From assembly GCA_026874595.1 (NCBI GenBank), contig CM049315.1, positions 76,991,401 to 77,055,400 of the forward strand: a stretch of DNA of 64,000 nt, read 5' to 3'. This document shows positions 25,267 to 37,432 of the stretch, in pieces (positions within the stretch are counted from its first letter, which is position 1; each line of letters opens with the position of its first letter). The DNA comes from Sipunculus nudus. Taxonomy: Eukaryota; Annelida; Sipuncula; Golfingiida; Sipunculidae. A model generated the notes under the pieces. The model made no database searches. It was not told the origin of the DNA and saw only the letters and a program-made list of their open reading frames with translations. The position numbers and the translations under genes are program-made.

Positions 25267-27120
25267 GTTTGTTCCCCTTTGCCAGTATAAGTAAACCGCC
25301 AAACTCTGTTAGTAAACTTACTTTCTGATATGGCTTGCTTAAAAGTCCGCATATGGCGTAGATGACACCTTTATCGGTATACCCCGTGATATGACTTACA
25401 TATCTCACTGATGTGGCGTAGCTACATGAGGCCAGATGGATGCAAATAACGAATGAACTTGTGTATAGCTTCAAGCAGCACTTTCTACATACTGTATTGA
25501 TCTAATTAAAAACTGATGAATTTATTTGTACTTGAAACAAGGTATTGATGGTAGTCAAAACAGGAGCAAACCGCATGAGGATAAACGTGTGTGTGTATGC
25601 TCTCATCTGGTCATTATCAAATGCTTAAATAATTTACTTTTGGTTAACTCAGGAATAAATTTATGTTCCTGGTATATTAAGAAATACACCAGAGTATACC
25701 GAATATCCAGTTCTAGGAACGTGTATTCCAATAATCTAGCATCGTTTTCCCCATAACCTTCATACAAAAACTACAGTATCTGATTACACAACAATGAATT
25801 TTGCGTATATTTTCTAGGTTGATGCCCACCATTATAGTTATTTTGTTACATAATAATACCCACATGTTTCTGGTGAGGGAATTACATGAAGGCGTTTCGT
25901 TATAGTATAAATTGAAGCTAGGTAATAACCCGCCAACACGGCCCGCAGGCTCGCTGTATTGAACAAACAATATTGATAAAACGCCCTTATATTATACATC
26001 AAAAAGGCATATTCACGGGATTAAGGTTGACCTGAGTAAAATAAATATTTTTGTATGGTCTGTCACTGGGGCTGGTTGCAAAACGAAAGCACCGCACGTA
26101 GGCACAGATGTATAATTATATAACAAAGGGTTCCCCCAGGAGCCGCGCGCCCTTGACAATGGAGAAAGGCATTAGACAGTGCAGTAGATCACACAAACAG
26201 AAACCTCGTTGTCTCATCAGCGCGCCATCTGGGCTTGTAGTTCCATCAGCCGAACTCACTGACAAAGATACTGCGCCCCCTCCCCTCCCTGGCGAAAACA
26301 TCAAATGCGAAACAAAAAGCCCTGCGGTGAGCGATGCCTTTCAGACACAAGAACTCTATCAATTGAACATAGTGATAAACGTAACCTGACTTCGCTATGG
26401 CGGACACCTGGGGCCGTAGGCTGATAACGGGCAGAGTGTTTTGCCGTTTTTATTGAGATGTTGTGAGAGATGACCCATCGTGCTTTAATTATTCAATAGT
26501 TTACCTCGAATATAAGAATCTGTTACCGCACATTAAATTATTACAAAGAAACACCCCTACGTATGAGTGTATTTTTTTCTGTTACAAACTTGACTCAACG
26601 TTACTCTGTGTGATATTTTGTTGATTATAGATATTTATATAGTATGTGTATGTTCAAAGTAACCGTTTGATACATGTACAATCTTGACATAATTTTAATT
26701 AATCAAAATAAAATTGTTTCCATCTCAAGTACTCTTAAATAAAAGAAACGGTTTAAACATTAACATATTTTGTCACGAAGTCTCTGAACTGAACATATTT
26801 GAAAATAAATTTGAAAAAAATGAGAGTAATTTTGAAAACCAAGTCACAAAAATGAAACTATAGGACCTTAATGTGCATAAATGGAAATAATTATTTTCGA
26901 CGCAAGTATATAAACAATCAGTCAAAATCTACATCGTGCACTAAATTACCTGATAATGCTTATACAGTAAAGGAATACCCCTAATTAATATTTTCTACAG
27001 CATTCAGGGATGCTTATTAACACCTTAATTGGTGGAGAACCCACCTACTGCATACACATGTTAGTATTCAAACATATGACGTCACAGGATATTAAAGTGC
27101 TGATTGGATGAGATACATAC

Positions 27121-27264
27121 ATCTAGTTCCTTGTCCTGTAGGTCATGTGACTTATAGGGCGGCAGTCCTGGGGGGAGTGGCGTGTTGGTCTTCTGGTACA
27201 GACTTGTACAGAACAAGTCGGACGGTTTGGATGGGTACTGGGCGGGTGTAGGGCAGTTTGATGT
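27121..27264 (-). CDS. Protocadherin exon 2 (cytoplasmic, residues 924-971)
   Basis: This 144-nt exon (48 codons, phase 0 at both ends) has acceptor TTTTCAG just above 27264 and donor GTATGT starting at 27120. It continues the frame of the upstream exon (…NCQVYQ) with TSNCPTPAQYPSKPSD and ends at …LQDKELD, joining to VQQLMSLL of the next exon. It is proline- and serine-rich and hydrophilic with no hydrophobic segment, as expected for a protocadherin tail. Surrounding intron sequence has stops in this frame on both sides and poly-T/AT character. Assignment rests on agreement of splice sites and phase, and on tail composition. No catalytic or named domain is visible. Confidence 0.85.
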
Positions 27265-27408
27265 CTGAAAATTAAAAAAAAATAAACTCATCTAATATAA
27301 AACATACCTCATTACATATCAAATAAAGAGAGGTACAATAAACATTTGAAAGATGTCTTATTGAAAATTTTAATATTCTCTCTCTGTCTCTGTCTCTTCA
27401 TTCATTCA

Positions 27409-27476
<68 letters not shown>

Positions 27477-27501
27477 TGACTGTATGTTTGTGTATGTGAA
27501 T

Positions 27502-27555
<54 letters not shown>

Positions 27556-30458
27556 AATGTTTGCTCATCAATATTCATGAAAATTCCCTGTTACTCTCCA
27601 TGTCAATGCCACACAAAGAGAGGATAATAGAATTAAATCAATAATTCGCTGCACATGCGATGAATACAAGGACTGAAAAACGAAAAGGTTAAAATCGTGC
27701 AAAACAATAATTCCACTGGATAGTGTTACTATAATATACATTTTTTTTTACTACAACCTGACAGGTTTTGCTGCGTTAGCAAAATAAGAGCCCCGGTTCT
27801 TACATTAAGAAAAAGGCAGTGTTAATCCTACATATTTTAAAGCAGACACAGGAAACTCTTGCTACTAAATGACTAACACCCATCAAAGACCTTCAACACT
27901 TCCATTATCTAACCCGCATTTCTTTTACGACACTCTTTTTTTTTACAAGGTTATAGTGTGTTCAGTTTTGTCATCGAGTCCTGAGAGCAATTAGGCACGC
28001 ATTTAAATATTGAGCCGCTTAATAGCAGGATAAATCAACATGTGTGAATTTACTGTTTCAGTTCAGCAGGTTTTTCTTTAGCCCGGGGAAATACCGGGGT
28101 CCCCTACAGAAATAAGTAGCCTGAAAAGAACTCTTCACAGGAGGGCACGCCGGGAGACGGTTTGCTTAACCGGAAAACTCGCTGTAATGGCCTGGGGTAT
28201 CAAGGAAGAATTATTCTTGAATCGCACATGGAGTGCGGAAGACGCTCTCGAGGTCCCTCTCGACGTCATGAACTCACGAGTCCACTTCATCAACAATTTG
28301 GATGAGGGATTGCAATTGAGTATCCCCGAGGAAGTTAGGTAATAAGCACACTATGCTGTCCCCATCCGTCATGTGGGCTTATACCTATCAACCATCAGTA
28401 CTTGAGTGGCACGCCAGCGTCATTTTACCAATTAGCGCCTTTATCATATAATAAGATGGATTCCCGGATAGGTCAATTTTGAAATAACGAAAAAGGCCGC
28501 AATTTCCAAAGCATGATTCAAGACCACTCATGCTTTTTAAGGATAGGAAACCGCGTGTCTGAGTGAGATTTGTTGTATGGTACTTGAGCTAAAAAATTTC
28601 CCTGCGTTTGAATCCAACAATTTCTGCAAATGAAACTTAAGATAATCGAAGACAAAGCAGTTTATCATTAAATATTGTGACAAACGGCATTGTTTAATCA
28701 TATCTGTCATATTGATCGCATTTATAATAATTGAAAGTGTGTTATAAACAGTATGCCCTGCGATGGCTCCATTCTCCATGTACTACAAGTGACCACAGTG
28801 ATCCCATATATGACAGACGTAAGTTGATTTATATTAATTTACTCTACGGTCATTCATAACCATTATTATAAAGTTACTGTTACATGATAGAGGGTCATCC
28901 AAGATTACTGTGCTTTGCATAACGTTTTTACTCATGAATAAAACTGAGTAAACAGTTATATAAATGCTGTGTAATTGAGATGTAGATAGACTGTGGTATG
29001 GATGTGCGTACATGGTACATGGATGGATTCAATAGGGTGTACATAATGGATTAAACTGTATACCGTGACCTCCACCCCTCCCCCATTTATTCCAATCCAA
29101 GACCCGCCCCTGTAATATGATGATGACTAACGGGTAATGGTATTTTAAATACAAGTAAGTAAGTGATCGCTCCGGACGTTCAGTTTTGTTGTATGCGGGT
29201 GATGTAGCGTGTAAATTAGGTCAATCGGAATTAGTCTACCGACATTTACAAATATTTAACATTGATGATATTTTTCTATGAGATGTTTAGCTCTCTGAAC
29301 AGGAAAATGTAAATCAGGCAAAGAATCAATAAACAAGTGCAAAACCGCTATAAATAATATATACGAATATTGACGCAAAGCGTGATGAAATCATATACTG
29401 AATCCATACAGTGTAAAATGCTGATAATGCATTTACTTATGGCTACCTTCATTGGTAATTTCGTCCTTTTCTTCTAATCCATTTGAACCAAGAGGAGCGT
29501 GTAAGTACAATATCATAATATACAATACAGACATCTCTCCGGTCACGACACATTCGTTTTATCCCTAATTCCTCTTAACCACTACTTTCCTTAACAAAGT
29601 ATCGTCACCGTAGGATTGATTAAGGGCCAAGAATGTTTCGACCAGTAACATCTGCATTTCAAGACTGGGGCCATCAAATTTCTTTATCTCATTGTTTAGA
29701 ACATTTCTGGCTTCGTGCCAAATGCCCGGTGACCATACAAAGAGAACTGTGCTTAAGAAGGTAGCGGCTAAGCGAAATAAGTTTTACGGATGTAGCGTGA
29801 CCACTGCGTAACGAGTGTAGACTGGGACCACGTTGCACTTGGGGCATCATAATTATTTGTTATTCCCCTTTTATATCTAAAGCGATTACATCCCGTCAAG
29901 TTCAGTACTGGCCTTAGTCCAGTTTTCAGTATACTGAATATATATTCCCCTAGGCTACCATTTACTGTGTACAAAACCTTAATGTTTCTGACGACTGACA
30001 AGCATTTCTTTTACCGCCCAGTAACGAGGGTAGGGATATAAATATCAACTTTATTGAAAAATGCTTCAACCAATACTCTATACTTAAGAGACGATAAAAA
30101 AATCCTATATTATTAACAGTACAAGTACGGGTTAATTACATCACGTCTTAAAATCTTAAAATTTGTATCAAAGATTGAGAAATAAGGGGAAATATACTTT
30201 ATAAGCCTAAAAGGATTCCTGAAGTAATTATGTCCATGCAGTATTCTTATGTTAGAGCGGGCCTCGGATAAAGATAATCCTCCTTCTTCTTGTTTCATTT
30301 CAACGCTTTTAAAGGTTCCTCTAATTTCAATTAAATTTCCTAATTGTTACCCATTTCATCACATTAGTTAGAACTGATTTAAATGTGGCCATTCCTGCAC
30401 ATCATAAAATAAGAATAATTCAACTATAATCTGTAAAACTGAACGGCGCTGATCTCAC
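27265..30458 (-). other. Protocadherin intron between exons 1 and 2
   Basis: It begins GTGAGA and ends TTTTCAG. It holds (AT)n at 27412-27473 and (GA)n at 27502-27551. A less AT-rich, repeat-free stretch lies at about 27980-28340. I see no other exon in it. Confidence 0.8.
27412..27551. repeat. (AT)n and (GA)n microsatellites in protocadherin intron
   Basis: Pure AT to about 27473, a 28-bp unique spacer, then GA to about 27551. Confidence 0.95.
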
Positions 30459-33227
30459 CTGATAAACTTGGCAGTTAGTCAAGGCGCCGACATTTGGCGA
30501 CGGGGACGGGCTGGGATCGATGCAGCCACTGTCTTCAAGGTTAAGATTAAAACTGACTTCCTTCTTTGCCAGTCTGTTTGCAGCCCTTTGACCAGCCACA
30601 AGCCCACTACAACCGGGCGGTGACCCGTAGTCGTTAACTGACCGTTGTTCAGGCATCATGGACCGGTGCAGCATGCCTTGGGTTTCAGCCGAGGCAGCGC
30701 AGCCCCCTCTGTCCGGGCCTGGGCCTTTATTTTTACGTTCATGGCACTTTAGAAGCACTATTGCAAGCACCAGTAGAGTAATGAGAAACACTGACACAAT
30801 TGTCACTGATATCAATATTGTTAAATTTAACCCTGAGAAAATAGACGAAGCGTCAGACTGTTGCCTTGACGACTTGCTGTTCACGTTTTCGTAGTCTACT
30901 ATTAAGTCTACGCTTGCATTGATGTGAAGAATTAAAGAGCTGACGGTGCTCTTAAATGGAAAACCCCGGTCTTGAGCTTGAACATTTAACGTAAAAGATT
31001 TTTGGTGTAATCCTAACAAGGTTTGTTCTACATACAAAGCACCTTTAGCGGGATCTAAGCGAAACAAACGAGCTTCGTTTCCACTAAGTATAGAAAATGT
31101 GATTTTAGCGTTGCCACCCCTGTCGTTATCTATTGCTTGCAACCGGGTCAACATGTACCCGGCATGGGCTACTTCCGGAACCTGTATCGTGGTGTTCGCT
31201 TCCGGCGGAAAGATAAACTCCGGAGCACAATCGTTACGATCGGCTACATACACTTTAACACTTGCACTGCTTGTTACACGTGGAGGTTTCAAACTTTGGG
31301 CAGCGGCAACAAGATAATATATAGACTGCGCTTCTCTATCAAGTGATGCCTCAGCTCGGATCACTCCTGACTCTGGATCAATACTAAACAATGCCGAGGC
31401 GTTTTCATCCAAAGCAGACAGCGAGTATTTGAACACGTTATTCGGAGGGGCATCCTTGTCTATAGCTACCACTTTCCCTACTTCTACACCCGGGGCTTCA
31501 TTTTCGAACATCGAAAAACTGTAGCTCTTTCGGGAGAAAACTGGCGATTCATCATCGAGGTCTAAAATCGTCACTTGAACCGAAGCAGTGCCTGTCAAAG
31601 CCGGGGTTCCCTGATCAATGACAAGCACACGAAAATTGACTTGTTCTGTTTGTTCGCGGTTGAACACTTGAAGAGCTGTGATGATTCCAGATGCTTCATC
31701 AATCTCGAACGAACCTACAGCGTCCCCGTGCAGAACGTACTTGATTTCAGCATTAACCCCGATGTCACTGTCCGAGGCGTTCACCTGAACCACAAAGTCA
31801 CCAAGGTTATTATTTTCGTATACTGACACCTCGTACAGATTTTGCAAAAACGTCGGAGCGTGATCGTTTATGTCTTTCACATCAACTTTAATATAAGCGT
31901 GCGAACTTTTAGGCGGCTTACCGGAATCCCTACATTTAACAAGCACTTCAGTAGAAGTAATATACTCCCTGTCAAACGTGGTCTTCGTGGTGATTTTAAA
32001 TTCTTTCTTGTACATGCGGTTCAGGCCAAACCTACTGTCATTTAAAGTGCATATAATGTTCCCATTTTGGCCTTCGTCATTATCTATAACTGATATGTGA
32101 GCGACGAAGGTCCCGGGGCCGGCTTTTTCCGCAACTTGGGCTCTCGATGAACTTGTTAGTGTATTGATGGTGATCTTTGGGGTGTTATCATTTTCGTCCA
32201 GAACTTGTACTGTAACACCGGTGGAGTTCCTCAGTGGGTTTGCCCCCTGGTCCTCTGCCACTAATGTTAAGTGGTATTTTTTCGTGCTCTCATAATCCAA
32301 CATTTGCTTCACGTAAATGCTGCCCGTGTCTCTATGGACACCAAACAATCGCCCATATAAAGATTCCGTTCGCGTGCCCAGGCTGTATTTCAGCTCAGCG
32401 TTACGGCCCAAGTCCTTATCAGTTGCCGTGACCGTGCCAACGATGGTCCCCGCGGGAGAGTTTTCCTTAACACTGACGACGAATGAAGATTTATTAAACT
32501 GCGGCGCGTTGTCATTGGTGTCATCCAAAAAGATTGTGACAGACATCCTGCCGGATTTTGGCGGGTCACCCCCGTCAACAGCGCTAACTTCTACAATATA
32601 GCTTTCCTTTTTTTCACGGTCAAATTTCCCTAGCGAGATGAGTTGAAGGTCCGACGAGCCGTCGATACTTCTGATAACCTTTAGGGAGAAGTGGTCCCCA
32701 CCAGCGACTACGAAGTATGTCTGAATGGAATACAAAGCACTATCTGGGTCCACCGCGGTGGGTATACTGATGGAGGCCCCCTGACCCGCAGATTCTGAGA
32801 TGCGACGTGAAATCTGCCTCTGGGGGAACCGAGGCTCATTGTCATTCTTATCCAGTATACGTACAGTAACTTTGATTATTTGGAAGTACTTGTTTGGTTG
32901 GACTGCCACGTCTAGCTTAATCATGCATTGCTCTTTGCCTGCGCAGATACGGTCTCGGTCGATGGGGCGACTTGTCCTGATAATTCCTAAATTAGTATCT
33001 ATGTCGAAATACGCGGTCTCGCCGTCAGCCTGACGAAGAAAACTGTAGCGCAGAACCTCTAGGGTCTCAGCGCCATATTTCGCAGCCAGATCAGCGTCAG
33101 CGGCAACACTGCCTACATATGTCTTGGCGGGCTTTTCCTCCTGAACAGAATACTCGAGGGATGCCGAACTCGGCGAAACCGCCAGAGGAAGAACAAGAAG
33201 CGCCTGAAGTATTAAAACTTGCGCCAT
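30459..33227 (-). CDS. Protocadherin exon 1: signal peptide, EC1-EC7, transmembrane helix, start of tail (residues 1-923)
   Basis: The ATG at 33227 has G at -3 and +4 and opens a hydrophobic signal peptide, with cleavage likely near residue 23. Seven cadherin repeats follow. Six carry the inter-repeat calcium motif: DKNDNEP at 126-132, DTNDNAP near 236-242, DENDNTP 344-350, DINDHAP 452-458, DLDDESP 556-562 and DRNDCAP 663-669. The fifth lacks the usual DxND core, so the EC5/EC6 linker may bind calcium differently. EC1 has the protocadherin-type C-x5-C loop (C95, C101). The transmembrane helix is about 801-826, followed by a basic KCHERKNK stop-transfer. KKEVSF (888-893) fits the PP1-docking RVxF consensus, comparable in position to the delta-1 CM3 motif. 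Reading runs through TATCAG into donor GTGAGA at 30458. Without splicing, 12 more codons lead to a stop at 30420, giving a possible short-tail form. Confidence 0.95.
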
Positions 33228-33307
33228 CGCCGCAGAGTTGTGTGTTACCGGTGTATCTCTGGTACTAGAGCCCCGTCATCATCTGGCATGGAACATCGCG
33301 GTACAAC
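33228..33307 (-). other. 5' UTR part of protocadherin first coding exon
   Basis: On the minus strand TTTCTTTTTTTTACAG, a near-ideal acceptor, ends at 33308. The 80 nt that follow lead to the ATG at 33227, so the ectodomain exon is probably preceded by a separate non-coding exon. This leader contains a short upstream ORF (33296-33279, five codons then TGA) that could damp translation. No convincing partner exon was identified upstream. Confidence 0.6.
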
Positions 33308-34190
33308 CTGTAAAAAAAAGAAACAAACATAAAACACTGCATTTTCCTGCAGAGTTGATGTCTTCACCGATATCGATTAATACATCATAAGTAATATGCT
33401 TTTTCACCCATATTTATATATCTCTGTAAAACAGAGCTTTGGCTATTTGCGACCAAGCTGAGAACCGTGTAACGGTTCCTTAACGGTTGACTGAGAGAGA
33501 TGGTCTGTATATATATAGAAGAACGAGCCAGCCTCTTTGTGGGTCAATACTTAGTATGTTGTTACTGCTTATGGCCTTATAAATGTTTCGTGTGATTATC
33601 TCTATTTTGGTTTTATACCATATAAAACGACCATTACGCCCATTTCAATTACAACACAAGCCCTGAATACACCTTTTACTGCACCGCTGCTTCTCTCCGG
33701 AGCTAATATACTGCAAAAATACGAGCAGCATTACCCATGATGCACTGTCCTGTACCAACTTTTACCACTAATGAAGTTGTCTACTTAGTTTTGTCGAAAA
33801 GCTCTTCTCCGTTGACTTTATGACTTGTATTTCTACTGGACAAAGAAAGGCCGCCAGTGTTAATCGTTTATAAAATTAAACATGTAAGCAAAGAGGTTCT
33901 TAGAAAGACCCGGCACCAAACCTAACGCCATGCTTGGGCTGTAGTCAATGTGTTTGGTGCATGTTTGCACACTCCTCCTGTAGAAAAATGGTCGAAAAAA
34001 TGGCGCTCATTTTAGAATACTTACCATTTATAGGCGATGGGACAGGCTTTGGTTTAAATAAGTTATAATCAGGTTAAACAATTCTGTGTCTCAGCTATAA
34101 ACGCTGACGGTATTTCTTGAGATGTAACGGACTCACTTTGAACTTGTGGAATTCAGATTCCCATCAAAAGTAAGACCAAACATTAAATTC

Positions 34191-34223
<33 letters not shown>

Positions 34224-35756
34224 TTATTTTATGTTGCGGAAATATATGATAAAAAAGTCAGACCAAATGATTTAATGTTTTAATAAGACTTACGTTATTA
34301 ATCCACTCAATCAGTAGATATATATAAAACTGTTATTATATTACACTGCGTTTTAGGTTAGAGAAGTAACAGGGCCATCATATATATTCCACAGACGCGA
34401 AACGTCATCAGTCAAATTGACGATGATCTATGACTGTGTGTAAAAAATCCATATCTGTGGAACACATACATGGCTATCTGGCGGGCAGACCTGCGGTGGT
34501 TCTTGCTGTAAGTACGTTATGGAATCCCAATAGTCTCGTAGTTGGTGTGACGTGATAAAATGATTAAGAATATCAGAAAGCGGTAGACGTTTCCTGTGGT
34601 GTTTGGCCCATTGTCCTAACATCATAAAAACATGGAGTAATTGATAGGTGTAGGGAAACATTTTGTAGGGGCTGGACGACGGATGCGGATATAATGAGAC
34701 AGAAAGGGTGATGTACGATGTCCTGTTGTCGGTGAATGAAGTAATCAATAATAAAACGTCTGTCATTCCAAACCAAAGTAGGAGCTTTAATTTGTGACCA
34801 ACCTGTTGCCATAGTGGCCCTTAGCCTTGTTTTTTAACAGCTAAATGGGAGCCCCAAAGGATAATATTGACAGAATAACGTACAATAAAGAAGTGTTAAC
34901 AAATCATCCTCGGACTTCCTGGCTATCTTAACAATCTCACTAATTCGGTCCACATGGACCTCAAATCACTGTTTGCATTCCTGACACTGCCCTGATTCCC
35001 GTGCTCATCCCCGCTAGCCATCTTCCTTCTTTCTGATTGGTTGTGATGGTACCGCGCCCTGGTTGCCACGGGTTCTGGCTCGAGAAGATATTCATAATAA
35101 TCATTCGTCTCTTCAGTGCCTTCTTTTTGCTGTTTAACAAATTGGAAACGGCCTCGGCTATTCATGGGGTAGGAAGTGATATCAATGACGAACAGACAAG
35201 ACCCAGCACTGATGTAGAGGCGAATTGGAAATAAAAACATTTGATGCCCCGAGCCGCAGTTTCAGACATAAAAGACGATAAGCCCGCTATAGAAGTCCTT
35301 TTGTTCCAGTAACAAATTGTCCACTTTTATACGTCTAAGCTCATGCCTTTTGTCTTTTTTTCGTTTCCATAGCATTCATGGGCGTTGAATGAACTTTGTT
35401 TGGTATATTCGAAAACCGTAAACGAGTGATTAAGGCTCCATCGGGGCATTTTAATTCTTCATGTTTTATGTTTTGTATACACATAATATTTACATATTTA
35501 TATATTTATATATAACAACTGCACCTTGCAGGTATGTATTAATGAACCTCTATCTCAGCCGTTTTATACGTTTGTCCTTTAATTTTTCCGTCTCTGTATT
35601 CAACAGGTGATATACCAGTATATATGCCATCCAAGGCTCATAGACCGTTGCAGTATATAGCGTGTAAAAGATAAATGCTTATAATCAGTAGCTGTCATAT
35701 GATCATTAAATATTATTTTGTACATTGCCATCTACTGGTATCTTTTATGTGATCAT

Positions 35757-35819
<63 letters not shown>

Positions 35820-36228
35820 GATACCCACATTTCATTAGTATGTATTAATATGCAGAGGAAACCGAAAATAACATATCGTACAGAAAAGGCTAGTAAATAG
35901 CTGGTTTTATGCTGGAACCATTCCCCCGTATTTCAATGCACTGGAAACTCAGTGTATGCTTACCTTGGCTCACTGCCGAGCACATCCAGTCGAACGTATT
36001 TATAAATGACTATTAGTGATTTATTGTTAATTGCCATGTTAACTCGAGGTTTATTTACAAACAATACGTGTAGGTCTGGCATCGGGGAGACGATATAATG
36101 TGCCCATATCTGTATACACCGTGTTGTATACTATATGTATGAGTTAATAACAGTACGACTATACACGCGTTTTAATAACAATGCATGCGCGGTGCACATT
36201 ATACAAGTCTGGTCTGCATGGCGCAAAC
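33308..36228. other. Upstream flank of the protocadherin; probable site of its promoter and 5' exon
   Basis: No confident exon. It holds a Myb-type motif cluster at 33462-33488, a (CA)n/(AT)n tract near 34190-34220, open frames at 34428-34812 without recognised homology, and an ATG-containing open segment near 35021 ending at a GTGAGA donor. Confidence 0.5.
35757..35816. repeat. (AT)n microsatellite
   Basis: An uninterrupted AT run of about 60 bp. Confidence 0.95.
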
Positions 36229-36563
36229 TGCCTCCGCCAGGAGGGTATGCGCTCATCCCCGCTTGAGCTCACGTGTGTTTGTTGACAACATAACTCACGC
36301 AATCATATGGATGGAATCTAATGAAATTTTCGGGAATGAGCCAGTGAAGAATCGATTAGATTTTTTGTGTGGATCCGGCGTTAGATCCGGATTTAGGAAC
36401 GTCCTCGAGGAATATTTACTAATGTACAGTCACTTATACATATGAACGTATTAACCTGGGAATATTGGCCGAATATGCGAATGTAAACAGGGTTTCAGGA
36501 GCATGCGACAGTAGGGATCCCCTACATGGCGGAGGCTTGCATTTCTTAAAATGCAAAATTCTA
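36229..36563 (+). mobile_element. Hairpin-ended ~330-bp repeat family, copy D
   Basis: It has the intact 5' end TGCCTCCGCCAGGAGGGTAT, the core 'gtgtggatccggcg' and the 3' end TACATGGCGGAGGCTTGCAT with a mutated hairpin and ATTCTA. Confidence 0.85.
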
Positions 36564-37432
36564 ATTTCATCCAGTCGCGTTCTAAGGCTAATAACGAAAT
36601 AAACAAATCTATACATATATATAAGAATACAAACATAGAAAGGTAATGACTGGACCTGTATCATCGCACATTATCATGCATGCATTCTGAAAAACAGATC
36701 TGTCTTGACGATGTAGTGTAACGGTTTATGTGACGCCATGTCCACGCCATATTTATCTGTCACAGTCACTTGTTTCTATATACGGATCCTCCTATTAACG
36801 TCTTATATAATTAAATTGACATGCACTTAGAATGCAATTTGGTGGGGGATGGGGCGATATGCGCCCCCCCCCCTACACACACACACCTACACACAACATG
36901 CACTTTATCCATTTTATATCACCCATCCTCATTTTCTAACCTAATGCGTGTAATTAAATTAAAAATTAAAATTGAAATTAAAAATTTATTGTATTATTAC
37001 ACTATATTGAGAAGGGGTTGGTTGGTTGATAACCCTTGTATATCTCATTAGATGTTTAGGGGGGATTTGAAGGCCCCCCCCTACCAACACACACACACTG
37101 CGAAAGTAAAATGTGTCCCCGTTGGTATGCATATGTCTACTTTATAGTGGCAAAATATAAAAAAAGGCAAAGTGCAAATATGAGATCATCTAACTCAAGT
37201 CAATATATACAAAAACATATGAATATATGCTAATTCCTATCCCTCTCTCTCTCTCATTCATTCATATATATATATATACATATATATACACACACATATA
37301 TGTATGTTTGTATATATATATGTGCATACCAGTGTGTGTGATGAGTGACAAAGCAATAATATCACACGATATCACTTGATTGAGAGATAACATGGAAACA
37401 AGGTAGGCCTAATCAATGCCAATCTGTTATAT

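Larger units (their letters stand above)
20170..27120 (-). other. Protocadherin intron between exons 2 and 3
   Basis: It is 6951 bp, beginning GTATGT and ending CCATAG. It contains two CTCF-like motifs (20209-20223, 25252-25266), an inverted repeat at 20549-20584, a decayed copy of the ~330-bp family (22849-23166) and a CpG-rich patch near 26100-26400 where short open frames on both strands have no recognisable product. The rest is unique AT-rich sequence. Confidence 0.8.
15216..33307 (-). other. Protocadherin gene, whole span (4 coding exons, 3 coding introns)
   Basis: The gene model was assembled from sequence. Coding exons are 33227-30459, 27264-27121, 20169-20028 and 15808-15216. All borders are GT/AG: donors GTGAGA, GTATGT and GTAAGC; acceptors TTTTCAG, CCATAG and TTCCAG. 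Phases are 0, 0 and 1, and the joined frame stays open for 1215 residues. One huge exon for the whole ectodomain plus short tail exons is the classic protocadherin layout. Introns are 3194, 6951 and 4219 bp. Three features place it near vertebrate delta-1 protocadherins: seven EC repeats, a tail RVxF motif and a DSGRG motif. Orthology to a named gene cannot be set without a tree. Expected role: calcium-dependent homophilic adhesion at neuronal or epithelial membranes. Confidence 0.93.

Noticed and set aside
26108-26389. 93-residue plus-strand frame and 62-residue minus-strand frame as an extra exon or gene
   Set aside because: Both strands are open because of local GC-rich composition. There is no recognised homology, and neither frame has splice sites in phase with the protocadherin.
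30658-33033. Plus-strand and alternate-frame open frames across the ectodomain exon
   Set aside because: They are antisense or shifted shadows of the cadherin-repeat frame, which alone has domain-level matches.
34428-34812. Two overlapping minus-strand frames (112 and 79 residues) as a gene or frameshifted retroelement
   Set aside because: No catalytic motifs or recognised domains, and no acceptor with a pyrimidine tract in phase.
35964-36004. TATA box plus tiny 5' exon with donor AAG|GTAAGC (minus strand)
   Set aside because: TATAAATA and a strong donor are present, but the implied exon would be only about 10 nt; chance occurrence in AT-rich DNA is likelier.
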